Positions 1-5,608 are shown, counted from the first letter of the stretch. The stretch is 5,608 nucleotides of DNA from Methanosarcinales archaeon (GCA_003661125.1 QMVO01000133.1:1-5608), one strand, 5' to 3'. Made by a program: numbers and translations. Notes: a model not told the origin generated them from the letters alone.

Positions 1-2
1 CC

Positions 3-83
3 TTCTGGAGCAGGTTGCCGGTAGAGGCAAGGTTAGGTGTTGCATTCAAGCTTTTTGATGAGGTGGTTGGGAATGAGAGGTAG
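3..83 (+). CDS. C-terminal end of an unidentified gene (partial, runs off the left edge)
   Basis: Frame 3 is open from the window edge to a TAG at 81-83 and encodes 26 residues that begin FWSRLPVEAR and end FDEVVGNER. The mix of hydrophobic and charged residues looks like a real helical protein tail. The opposite strand is also open here, but reads as a Ser/Thr/Asn-rich shadow. Too little remains to name a family. It would have lain directly upstream of the flippase, on the same strand, before the insertion sequence arrived, so it may belong to the same surface-glycan locus; that is inference from position only. Nothing obviously coding follows between 84 and the element at 138. Confidence 0.4.
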   Translation, partial: FWSRLPVEARLGVAFKLFDEVVGNER

Positions 84-131
84 GGTTTATAAAGTCAAAA
101 ATTTCAGGACTACACAGAAAAAAATGAGTAT

Positions 132-137
132 TAATAA
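132..137. repeat. Left target-site duplication TAATAA
   Basis: TAATAA lies immediately outside the left terminal repeat and recurs immediately outside the right one at 2620-2625. A 6-bp duplication fits the 5-6 bp made by IS1634-group elements and not the 10-13 bp typical of IS4 proper. The region is AT-rich, so a chance match is possible, but the exact abutment to both terminal repeats argues against it. Confidence 0.7.
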
Positions 138-160
138 TTCTAAAAACCGATGTAGTTTCC
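138..160 (+). repeat. Left terminal inverted repeat of the insertion sequence
   Basis: The 23-bp sequence starts TTCTAAAA and ends GTAGTTTCC. It matches the reverse complement of 2597-2619 at 20 of 23 positions; the differences are at repeat positions 9, 12 and 14. The last nine bases and the first eight are identical between ends. This is the expected transposase recognition and cleavage site. Confidence 0.8.
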
Positions 161-198
161 TGAGGAGTGGGGCAGATCAATAACGCTCAATTTATCAT

Positions 199-212
199 AA
201 AAATTAACAAAA
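199..212 (-). terminator. Possible T-rich terminator after the transposase gene
   Basis: Read on the minus strand, this stretch is TTTTGTTAATTTTT, about 125 bases past the transposase stop. Archaeal RNA polymerase commonly stops at oligo-T tracts without a hairpin, so this could end the transposase transcript inside the element. The surroundings are AT-rich in general, which makes the call weak. Confidence 0.25.
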
Positions 213-250
213 TATTCTCAACCCGCAATTATTAATGCACAAATCACAAT

Positions 251-283
251 TCCATGAATCCGTGAAGAAGATCCATGAATCGG
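251..283 (+). repeat. Short direct repeat pair inside the left end of the insertion sequence
   Basis: TCCATGAATC followed by CG or GG occurs at 251-262 and again at 272-283, matching at 11 of 12 positions. The copies are offset by 21 bp, about two helical turns, so a bound protein would meet both on the same DNA face. It lies in the non-coding 161-338 stretch downstream of the transposase, which otherwise holds nothing recognisable. A transposase or host-factor binding site is possible; nothing in the sequence proves it. Confidence 0.45.
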
Positions 284-338
284 ATATTTTAAGCCCCTAC
301 AACCGATAGTTCACTACTTGAAATCCTGTGTGGAAGGC

Positions 339-2501
339 TTACGCTAAGGCGTCAAACTCAACGAACTCGATTTTATCCCTTGTTCGATTTATAAACTCGT
401 TTATGCTCGCCAATTGCTCGTTATACCTGATTTCATATTTCTTATTGAATTCAAACTTGACGGATTTGCCATTGAACGAAATAACCGCGATTTTGTGGAG
501 TACATCCCGCCTCAGCACTTCAATGCCGGCGTTCCTGTATTTCTCCGTCAAAGCGCGTTTGAATATGTTAACGATGTCGTAAGCAATGAAACTGAAGTAA
601 AAATGCACCTTTATCGGCTCCAAATCCCTGCTCGGCAACTTGTTTATATACCATTCCCCCTTCGCTTCCTCGAACAACGTCTCTATCCGCCACCGATTCC
701 CGTAATCTTCAATGACCTGCTCTGGCGCTACATCGAAGACGTTCGTCAACCAGATAAGCATTTCTTCCTTCTCGTTCCCCTCCAATACCTCTATACCCGC
801 TTTGTAACCCTCTATTTTGTATCTCCTACCCCTGCGCTTGCCGATAACCTCAATCGCAGGTATTCGCTTCAGCGTTTTCGTTATCGCAGTTGCAAGATTC
901 TTAGAATTGCTAAATTCCGCTCCATATTCCTTCTTGTATAAATCGAGGATTTCTTGTGCCGTATATGAGCCCGAGAGCTTCTCCAGGAGGATGAGAAGCT
1001 TCTCGTTCCTCGATAACCGCGCTCTTTTCTTCTCCACGACCACACGAACGGGAGAGCCATCGGAGAACGAGCACACGAGCTCCGCGACCTTCACTGGCTT
1101 CTTTTCCTCGTCCCGTTTCTGTTTAGCCGCTTTTCCTCGGGCTGTCTTCGGCTCGTATTCCTTCGTTTTCAGCTCCCTGAATTCATCTGCTCCGAGTTCG
1201 GCAGCCTGCTCGTAGAACTCTGTCCCTTTCTTTCCCCTCGTGACGTACTCAATATGTTCTTTCTCGTCCAGCCAGCGGAAGTTCGCCTCATCGTAAAATC
1301 CACGGTCAATATAAACCCGTTTTATCCTCTTTCCGGTTATTTCCATCGCCTTTTCCACCATCTCCTTCAGCGAAGGACCGTCGGCGTCATTTATACCCCG
1401 CACCTCGAAGTAAATGGGTATTCGATACACGACATCGTATATCACGAACAGCTTGTAGCCCTTCACGTTCTCTTTCTTCAGGTAATCGTAGACCTCCTCA
1501 GACCCTTCGTAGGTCTTTCCATCCACGTATATTTTACTACTATCCCCGGCTACGATCTCCCCCGCCACGAATCCGAGGATTTTCATCCACTGAATGATCG
1601 CCTGGTAGGCTTTTCGCAGCTCTTCCTCCTTGTATCGCCGAATGTCCTCGTCAAGCGTGCTTTTGCTCGGCGTTCTATCCCCATCGAGCGTGCAGATCAT
1701 CTGCAAGAATATGTCGTCCTCCAGCTCTTCGTCCAGACCGTATGCGTTCTTGAATCCCAGTATAATCTTGACGATGTACGAAAGGCTGATTTGCAGCGGT
1801 GTGTAGACGCAATTGCTCCTCTTTTCCACTTTCATGTCCTCCAGGATGTTTACGATGCCCAATCCGTAGAGGACGTAGAGCATGAGATTGAATCCCGCCC
1901 ATTTGGTGGCGGTGCGGCGTATTTTCTTGTTGATTCTGGTGAATTTCAGCGATTCCATCCCTTTGCTCATTCGTGGGAAGCGGCGGTCGCCGAAATAGCA
2001 CTTCGTGAATAATATCACATGGTGTCTTTCCAGGTCATCGAAGTTCATGCAGTCGGTGATATGGGCGATCAAATCACCAAAAAAGCGGTTGAAATCCGCG
2101 CCCATCCGCTCCCTGAACTTTGTTACCGCCCCTTTTGTGGGTACCTTCTCCAAGCCCATCAGCTTCATACACGACTTATTTGAGGAAAGGAAGTCAAGCG
2201 CTTCTTCTATCTTCATCCTCGCTAATTTCACAAATAAGAAGAAAGAGAGCATCGAGGCAGCGGAGTAATCTTGCCCGTCATATCTCCTCAGTTCTTCGTT
2301 CCCGCTGAGCCAAGCAAGGGTTGCGTTAAAGAAACTCCGGATCGTCATTATCCCCTCTTTGCTGATCCGATTCAAGAAAATCCACAGCTCCAGCATGTAT
2401 CGCAGGCACCCCCAGTCAAATGTATCGTACTCAAAAGCACTTGATTGTCCCCTTCTGTCGAATAGCTCGTTAACTTCCTCTTTGAACTTATTCTCTACCA
2501 T
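339..2501 (-). CDS. DDE transposase, IS4 superfamily (IS1634-like), 720 residues
   Basis: This protein would cut and join the ends of the surrounding insertion sequence. The RNase H-like catalytic core shows D320 (in AGDSSKIYVDG), D399 (in VYIDRGFYDE) and E607, with the IS4-superfamily Y-R-E-K signature at Y600, R603, E607 and K614. The part before the core is unusually long and seems to hold two related helical segments (about 78-148 and 232-305). Between D399 and E607, beta-rich sequence is interrupted by a winged-helix-like stretch (about 497-563, ending in a basic RRGRR wing). At 720 residues it is well above the roughly 400-550 usual for the group. The ATG at 2501 is preferred over an upstream in-frame GTG at 2537, because the TATA box lies between them and places transcription start at this ATG. 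No frameshift or internal stop is seen, so it is probably functional. The IS1634 placement is less certain than the superfamily. Confidence 0.93.
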   Translation of the reverse strand: MVENKFKEEVNELFDRRGQSSAFEYDTFDWGCLRYMLELWIFLNRISKEGIMTIRSFFNATLAWLSGNEELRRYDGQDYSAASMLSFFLFVKLARMKIEEALDFLSSNKSCMKLMGLEKVPTKGAVTKFRERMGADFNRFFGDLIAHITDCMNFDDLERHHVILFTKCYFGDRRFPRMSKGMESLKFTRINKKIRRTATKWAGFNLMLYVLYGLGIVNILEDMKVEKRSNCVYTPLQISLSYIVKIILGFKNAYGLDEELEDDIFLQMICTLDGDRTPSKSTLDEDIRRYKEEELRKAYQAIIQWMKILGFVAGEIVAGDSSKIYVDGKTYEGSEEVYDYLKKENVKGYKLFVIYDVVYRIPIYFEVRGINDADGPSLKEMVEKAMEITGKRIKRVYIDRGFYDEANFRWLDEKEHIEYVTRGKKGTEFYEQAAELGADEFRELKTKEYEPKTARGKAAKQKRDEEKKPVKVAELVCSFSDGSPVRVVVEKKRARLSRNEKLLILLEKLSGSYTAQEILDLYKKEYGAEFSNSKNLATAITKTLKRIPAIEVIGKRRGRRYKIEGYKAGIEVLEGNEKEEMLIWLTNVFDVAPEQVIEDYGNRWRIETLFEEAKGEWYINKLPSRDLEPIKVHFYFSFIAYDIVNIFKRALTEKYRNAGIEVLRRDVLHKIAVISFNGKSVKFEFNKKYEIRYNEQLASINEFINRTRDKIEFVEFDALA

Positions 2502-2517
2502 ACTATAACAAAAGTGG

Positions 2518-2534
2518 GATATATTTATATAAGG
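2518..2534 (-). promoter_or_regulatory. Archaeal TATA box of the transposase gene (leaderless)
   Basis: On the minus strand this reads CCTTATATAAATATATC. The TTATATAA core (2525-2532) is centred about 27 bases before the A of the ATG at 2501, the usual distance from an archaeal TATA box to the transcription start. The mRNA would therefore begin at or next to the start codon, and no ribosome-binding site is seen. This decides the transposase start. Confidence 0.65.
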
Positions 2535-2570
2535 CACATTTCATTTGGAGCAGGCTTCCGCAAGTTTTGG

Positions 2571-2591
2571 TAAATAGGATTAGGCTATTTA
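2571..2591. repeat. Perfect 7-bp inverted repeat near the right end of the insertion sequence
   Basis: TAAATAG (2571-2577) and CTATTTA (2585-2591) are exact reverse complements separated by seven bases. The pair lies between the right terminal repeat and the transposase promoter. It could be a protein-binding operator, or a weak hairpin in RNA reading in from outside. The right arm also resembles a TATA box (CTATTTAAG) facing the flippase. The arms are AT-rich, so chance is a real alternative. Confidence 0.35.
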
Positions 2592-2596
2592 AGTGG

Positions 2597-2619
2597 GGAA
2601 ACTACTTTGGATTTTAGAA
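2597..2619 (-). repeat. Right terminal inverted repeat of the insertion sequence
   Basis: The reverse complement begins TTCTAAAATCC and ends GTAGTTTCC, matching the left repeat at 20 of 23 positions. It ends exactly where the second TAATAA copy begins. Confidence 0.8.
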
Positions 2620-2625
2620 TAATAA
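2620..2625. repeat. Right target-site duplication TAATAA
   Basis: Second copy of the 6-bp sequence seen at 132-137. It sits directly upstream of the flippase TATA-like box, so the insertion duplicated bases at the position where the TFB recognition element would lie. Confidence 0.7.
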
Positions 2626-2628
2626 AGA

Positions 2629-2637
2629 TTTAAATAG
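2629..2637 (+). promoter_or_regulatory. TATA-like box of the flippase gene
   Basis: TTTAAATAG lies about 37 bases before the preferred TTG start at 2670, predicting transcription from about 2657-2660 and a short leader that still includes the ribosome-binding site. The spacing matches that of the oxidoreductase gene in this window. The insertion sequence ends at 2619, so only the bases just upstream of this box remain native. Confidence 0.5.
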
Positions 2638-2658
2638 CGAGCATCATATCGTAGCAGT

Positions 2659-2665
2659 GGGTGAT
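2659..2665 (+). promoter_or_regulatory. Ribosome-binding site GGGTGAT of the flippase gene
   Basis: GGGTGAT pairs with the AUCACC part of the archaeal 16S rRNA 3' end and lies four bases before TTG at 2670. It overlaps the alternative GTG at 2661, which therefore lacks a usable site of its own. The oxidoreductase gene has the identical heptamer just before its ATG, which supports the choice. Confidence 0.6.
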
Positions 2666-2669
2666 TCGA

Positions 2670-4115
2670 TTGAGCACGGTACAAAGAGTTGCAAAGAACA
2701 CTGGCATCGTTATTGTTGGAAATGTTATCTTCAGAGTAATAGCTTTATTCGTCATAATATACCTCGCCAGGTATCTTGGCACTGCTGATTTTGGCAAATA
2801 CAACTTTGTCTTTGCATATCTCGCTTTCTTTGGTGTCATAACTGATCTTGGGCTTCGTGCAATTCTTGTTCGCGAAATGTCTCGCAATCCCTCAATCACA
2901 CCAAAATTGATTGGAAATGCATATATTATAAAGTTATTGTTAACCGTTTTTGCTGTTGTTCTGTCAATAATTGTGATTTCATTCCTCTCATATCCAAAAG
3001 ACACAACTACTTATGTTTATATAGCAGCCTTTACGTTACTATTTATATCTTTTAGCGAATTTTATTCAGGTATATTCCAATCAAATCTCAGAATGGTTTA
3101 TAACATAATCGCAAGGCTTGTTTATAGAATTCTTTCTGCAATTTTAATATTCTGGATCATCTTTTCACACGGCACGCTTATGCAAATAATAGCCGTGCTG
3201 GTATTTTCTGAGGGTATTAAAACATTAATCAGTTATTTATTCTCCAGAAAGTTTACCAGAGCAAAATTTGAAATTGACTTTGGATTATGGAAATATTTAT
3301 TTAAGGAGGCGTTGCCAATTGCACTCTCTGGTGTTTTATTTATAATTTATTTCCGGATTGATGTGATAATGCTTTCGATGATGCAAGGAGATGCAGCAGT
3401 TGGAATTTATTCCGCGGCATATAAACTTTCTGAGCCACTAACACTTATTCCGCATGCATTTATGATGTCATTGTTCCCACTGATGTCTGGTTATTTTGAA
3501 ACTTCAAGAGATAAATTAATAAAAAGCTACAAGCTCAGCTTTAAGTATCTTTTTATGATTGCATTACCCATTGCCATAGGAACAACTCTTATAGCGGATA
3601 AACTAATTTTGATTATTTATAAGTCCCCATTTGCTAATTCTACAACTGTACTTCAAATATTAATATGGGCACTGGTATTTGTTTCAGTAAATTCAGTTCT
3701 ATTACATCTTTTAATCTCAATGGGCAAACAGAAACTGAGCACGTTAAGCTATGCGTTATGTGCCGTTGCAAATGTAACCCTTAATTTCATTTTGATTCCT
3801 ATAATGAGTTACAATGGCGCTGCCATTGCAACCGTAGTGACAAATGCAGTGTTATTCTTAGCAAGTTTTTATTTTGTTTCTAAGCATCTACAAATGCTTC
3901 CTGTGCATAAAATAATGATAAAACCCGTAATCAGTGGCTTAACAATGGGCGCTTTTGTTTATTATTTTATAGATTTTAATTTATTCTTGTTAGTTCCTTT
4001 GGCTGCGATAATATACTTGGTAGCACTGTTAGTTTTGAAAACTTTTTCTAAAGAAGATCAGGATATAATTAAGAAAATAGTTAGTAATATACCTTGGATA
4101 AGGCGCCTAATTTAA
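2670..4115 (+). CDS. Oligosaccharide flippase (Wzx/RfbX-type, MOP superfamily), 481 residues
   Basis: A polytopic membrane protein that would carry lipid-linked oligosaccharide across the cytoplasmic membrane for surface polysaccharide or glycoprotein-glycan assembly. The sequence is mostly hydrophobic, with about a dozen or more likely membrane helices. It has the family landmarks: an N-terminal TVQRVAKNTG, a TDLGL after the second helix (about 58-62), and RIDVIMLSMM followed by VGIYSAAYKLSEPL and SLFPLMSGYF in the middle (about 229-275). A charged KEDQDIIKKI tail follows the last helix. Length is normal for the family. TTG at 2670 is preferred because it gives the family-like start STVQRVAKNT (first residue Met) after a good ribosome-binding site; GTG at 2661 would add three residues. 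It converges on the oxidoreductase with 59 bases between stops and no clear terminator. Substrate cannot be read from sequence, and the gene symbol is left blank. Confidence 0.92.
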   Translation: MSTVQRVAKNTGIVIVGNVIFRVIALFVIIYLARYLGTADFGKYNFVFAYLAFFGVITDLGLRAILVREMSRNPSITPKLIGNAYIIKLLLTVFAVVLSIIVISFLSYPKDTTTYVYIAAFTLLFISFSEFYSGIFQSNLRMVYNIIARLVYRILSAILIFWIIFSHGTLMQIIAVLVFSEGIKTLISYLFSRKFTRAKFEIDFGLWKYLFKEALPIALSGVLFIIYFRIDVIMLSMMQGDAAVGIYSAAYKLSEPLTLIPHAFMMSLFPLMSGYFETSRDKLIKSYKLSFKYLFMIALPIAIGTTLIADKLILIIYKSPFANSTTVLQILIWALVFVSVNSVLLHLLISMGKQKLSTLSYALCAVANVTLNFILIPIMSYNGAAIATVVTNAVLFLASFYFVSKHLQMLPVHKIMIKPVISGLTMGAFVYYFIDFNLFLLVPLAAIIYLVALLVLKTFSKEDQDIIKKIVSNIPWIRRLI

Positions 4116-4174
4116 GCTGCTATAATAAATAATTGGGAAATGAGAAATGAAAGCCGAGATTTTGGTCGTTTACG

Positions 4175-5209
4175 TCATTGTGTAGTTACCAGATCAAATA
4201 TTTTTTCTTGTAAAGCTATCATCTTTCTGCCTTTATCTCCTGTAACAGGTGGCACTTTATCATCTCTTATACTTTCAACAAATTTCTGAATTAAATAATA
4301 ATGACCTGACCGAATATACTTTTTGCTTTTTATTACTTTTACAGGAAAAGATACAGCACTTGTCAATCTCTTGAAACTGAGGCTTAAATTACTTGCAATA
4401 GGGGAAAAACGTGTAAGTTTCTTTGGTCCGTGTTTAATCAAAATAGAGAAGTGAAAGTCGAGATGCAAAATCCCTTCTGTTCCGTAAATATCAACGGTCT
4501 CTACATCTTTTGGTACGTTAGATGATAATGAAATGGTTGCCATAGAATTCTTAGCATCTAACAATACCTTAAGCTCATCAATTGATACCCAATCATAATT
4601 ACCTAATTTCTTTGCTCGCGCAGCCACAATGTCTGTAATATCTAAAAAACCATCTATTAAGTATAATGGATGGATTATATTCTCACCAAATCTACCGCCT
4701 GGTAAATTGTGGCACCAATGGTCTCTGCTCATGAATACGTTATCCTTTCTGTTAAGAAATTTAACGTCAATTCCCAGCAAATCGCCAAGACCTCCATCTT
4801 CTACAATTGCTTTTGCCCTCATTGTTATCGGCTTAAACAAATAATTATGAACAATACATAGTTTGGCGCCACTCTTTTTTGATGCTAGGATTATTTTCTC
4901 GGCGTCGCCCACACTTAAAGTAAGCGGTTTTTCAATTAAAACATGACAGCCCTCCTCCATTGCTTGAATGGATAATGACGCATGTGTTTGTGGCGGTGTG
5001 CAAATATCCAGCATCTCTAAATCTTCTCGCTTCAACATGTCAGATAGATCTGTATAAGACCTGTCAATGTTAAACATGTTCGCTGTCCTTTTCGCTTCCG
5101 CTTCGCTCATATCACAGACCGCCGCTATTTTAACCCCTTCAATTTTAAGTAAAGCAGGTATGTGATAACCTTTTGCTACCTTACCGCAGCCAACAATTCC
5201 GACTTTCAT
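4175..5209 (-). CDS. Gfo/Idh/MocA-family NAD(P)-dependent sugar oxidoreductase, 344 residues
   Basis: A cytoplasmic dehydrogenase that probably oxidises or reduces a sugar or nucleotide-sugar. The N-terminal Rossmann fold opens with VGIVGCGKVAKGYHIPAL (dinucleotide-binding GxGxxA form), followed by the family EKP motif at E93-K94-P95 in VLIEKPLTLS. The C-terminal domain has HWCHNLPGGRFGENIIHPLYL (about 164-184), with H180 at the usual catalytic His position. E176 stands where many relatives have Asp; I recall this HWCH-LPGG-E-HP form from a subset of the family. Full length is normal. The ATG at 5209 is preferred over one at 5221, because GGGTGAT lies just before it and the protein then begins exactly at the Rossmann strand (MKVGIVG). 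Beside a flippase, a role in making a surface-glycan sugar is likely, but the substrate is unknown. The family covers many sugar and inositol reactions. Confidence 0.93.
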   Translation of the reverse strand: MKVGIVGCGKVAKGYHIPALLKIEGVKIAAVCDMSEAEAKRTANMFNIDRSYTDLSDMLKREDLEMLDICTPPQTHASLSIQAMEEGCHVLIEKPLTLSVGDAEKIILASKKSGAKLCIVHNYLFKPITMRAKAIVEDGGLGDLLGIDVKFLNRKDNVFMSRDHWCHNLPGGRFGENIIHPLYLIDGFLDITDIVAARAKKLGNYDWVSIDELKVLLDAKNSMATISLSSNVPKDVETVDIYGTEGILHLDFHFSILIKHGPKKLTRFSPIASNLSLSFKRLTSAVSFPVKVIKSKKYIRSGHYYLIQKFVESIRDDKVPPVTGDKGRKMIALQEKIFDLVTTQ

Positions 5210-5212
5210 AGT

Positions 5213-5219
5213 ATCACCC
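5213..5219 (-). promoter_or_regulatory. Ribosome-binding site GGGTGAT of the oxidoreductase gene
   Basis: On the minus strand GGGTGAT ends three bases before the ATG at 5209. It would lie inside the coding region if the ATG at 5221 were used, so it decides the start. Confidence 0.6.
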
Positions 5220-5240
5220 ATCCCTTCTTTCCTCTTTATT

Positions 5241-5253
5241 TCTTTTATATTTA
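5241..5253 (-). promoter_or_regulatory. Probable TATA box of the oxidoreductase gene
   Basis: On the minus strand this reads TAAATATAAAAGA, about 37 bases before the ATG at 5209, the same distance as in the flippase gene. It predicts transcription from about 5221 and a leader of about 12 bases. A second good box, TTTATATATAG at 5273-5283 on the minus strand, would give a leader of about 40 bases and is a real alternative. Confidence 0.5.
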
Positions 5254-5297
5254 TTGACAGTCTTTTACTTTCCTATATATAAACTAATTTGACAATG

Positions 5298-5504
5298 TCA
5301 TATTAGCATAAATTTATTAAAGATATTTTCTTGGCATTGCGATATAACATGATAATCCGGAAATATTCCTTTCGATCTCGGCATGTGACCGAGGAGAATT
5401 TTTAAGATCCATTCATTGTACCTTGAGAATGGAGGATGTATGGCGGGAATTCGTAGATAGCCCAAGCTGACCACTACTGGACGATCATCATAGACATTCG
5501 TCAA
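5298..5504 (-). CDS. Hypothetical reading frame or gene remnant, 68 codons
   Basis: The frame opens at a TTG at 5504 (an in-frame stop lies eight codons upstream, at 5526-5528) and ends at TGA. The protein begins TNVYDDRPVVVSLGYLRIPA after the first residue and contains HPPFSRYNEWILKILLG; it looks protein-like, with no membrane helix or signal peptide. I do not recognise a family. No ATG, ribosome-binding site or TATA box is seen in front of it, and the frame upstream is quickly closed by stops. It therefore reads more like the 3' remnant of a decayed gene than an intact small gene. It runs in the same direction as the oxidoreductase, about 90 bases upstream of it. Confidence 0.35.
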   Translation of the reverse strand: MTNVYDDRPVVVSLGYLRIPAIHPPFSRYNEWILKILLGHMPRSKGIFPDYHVISQCQENIFNKFMLI

Positions 5505-5608
5505 TTCGTTTGTTCTATGCTTCCATTACCCACTTAAGGACCCCTATGTCTGCCTTTCATTCTGCTTTTACGCGACCGTGTCCGATTGACCAGATGTTTG
5601 GTCACCAG
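5505..5608. other. Right edge, no supported gene; two short open frames reach the edge
   Basis: On the plus strand ATG at 5546 opens 21 codons to the edge (MSAFHSAFTRPCPIDQMF...), with AAGGA at 5536-5540 five bases before it. This could be the start of a rightward gene. On the minus strand 24 basic codons run from the edge to a TAA at 5534-5536 (LVTKHLVNRTRSRKSRMK...), which could be a gene tail related to the remnant to its left. Neither can be chosen from this window. Confidence 0.2.

Larger units (their letters stand above)
138..2619 (-). mobile_element. Complete insertion sequence, IS4 superfamily, IS1634-like
   Basis: The element is 2482 bp long. It is bounded by imperfect 23-bp inverted repeats (138-160 and 2597-2619) and by a 6-bp direct repeat, TAATAA, on both sides. 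It contains one intact transposase gene on the minus strand, a transposase promoter near the right end and about 180 bp of non-coding DNA at the left end. At 2.5 kb it is longer than typical IS1634-group elements, because the transposase is enlarged. The matching ends, intact reading frame and preserved duplication suggest a fairly recent and possibly active insertion. Base composition is richer in G+C than the neighbouring flippase, as expected for acquired DNA. The family assignment rests on the catalytic motifs and duplication length. Confidence 0.85.

Noticed and set aside
124..183. Short frame MSINNSKNRC... running into the left end of the insertion sequence
   Set aside because: I tested whether the insertion broke a gene here. 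Joining base 137 to 2626 gives a frame of about 60 codons that overlaps the flippase out of frame, contains the flippase TATA box and lacks a ribosome-binding site, so it is probably chance.
414..2012. Long plus-strand open frames (414-941 and 1254-2012) opposite the transposase
   Set aside because: Both are in exact codon register with the transposase, so they stay open simply because it avoids TTA, CTA and TCA codons. The translations resemble no protein and have no start signals.
329..2562. Inner inverted match TGTGGAAGGCT (329-339) with 2552-2562
   Set aside because: It matches at only 9 of 11 positions and lies at unequal distances from the two ends. The 23-bp repeats with abutting duplications explain the element boundaries far better.
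2630..3004. Minus-strand frame of 124 codons opposite the flippase N terminus
   Set aside because: It overlaps a clearly recognised membrane protein and its promoter and shows no start signals or family features.
4101..4108. Palindrome AGGCGCCT near the flippase stop as a terminator
   Set aside because: It lies inside the coding sequence, has no loop and is not followed by a T-run; no clear terminator is visible in the 59-base gap that follows.
1..5608. tRNA, rRNA or CRISPR features
   Set aside because: No cloverleaf-like segment, rRNA-like conserved stretch or regularly spaced repeat array was seen on reading; the only direct repeats are the short pair at 251-283 and the target duplication.

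Overview
The window looks archaeal, most likely euryarchaeal. The transposase gene has a strong TATA box about 27 bases before an ATG, which is the geometry of a leaderless transcript. The two sugar-related genes each carry a GGGTGAT ribosome-binding site, which pairs with the archaeal 16S 3' end, a few bases before the start codon and a TATA-like box about 37 bases before it. The flippase also resembles archaeal surface-glycan flippases. A lineage such as methanogens or ANME archaea is a guess; the sequence alone cannot fix the genus.

Layout. 1-83: probable C-terminal end of an unidentified plus-strand gene. 138-2619: a complete-looking insertion sequence of 2482 bp. It has 23-bp imperfect terminal inverted repeats (20/23 identical) and sits in a 6-bp direct repeat, TAATAA. 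It carries one intact 720-residue DDE transposase on the minus strand (339-2501). 2670-4115: a membrane flippase of the Wzx/RfbX type on the plus strand, with its promoter starting a few bases beyond the element. 4175-5209: a Gfo/Idh/MocA-family sugar oxidoreductase on the minus strand, convergent with the flippase. 5222-5608: its promoter, then a 68-codon minus-strand reading frame of uncertain status, and a right edge with only short open frames.

The flippase and oxidoreductase suggest the edge of a cell-surface polysaccharide or glycoprotein-glycan locus. The oxidoreductase would help make or modify a sugar, and the flippase would move lipid-linked oligosaccharide across the membrane. These genes are visibly AT-rich (17 of 60 bases are G+C in 3661-3720), while the transposase is richer in G+C (32 of 60 in 1621-1680), consistent with an insertion from outside.

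The most unusual item is the transposase. It belongs to the IS4 superfamily (D320, D399, E607 and a Y-R-E-K signature) and is closest in style to the IS1634 group. It is unusually long because it seems to have two copies of the N-terminal helical domain and a winged-helix-like segment inserted between the second Asp and the catalytic Glu. No wholly new multi-gene system is evident.
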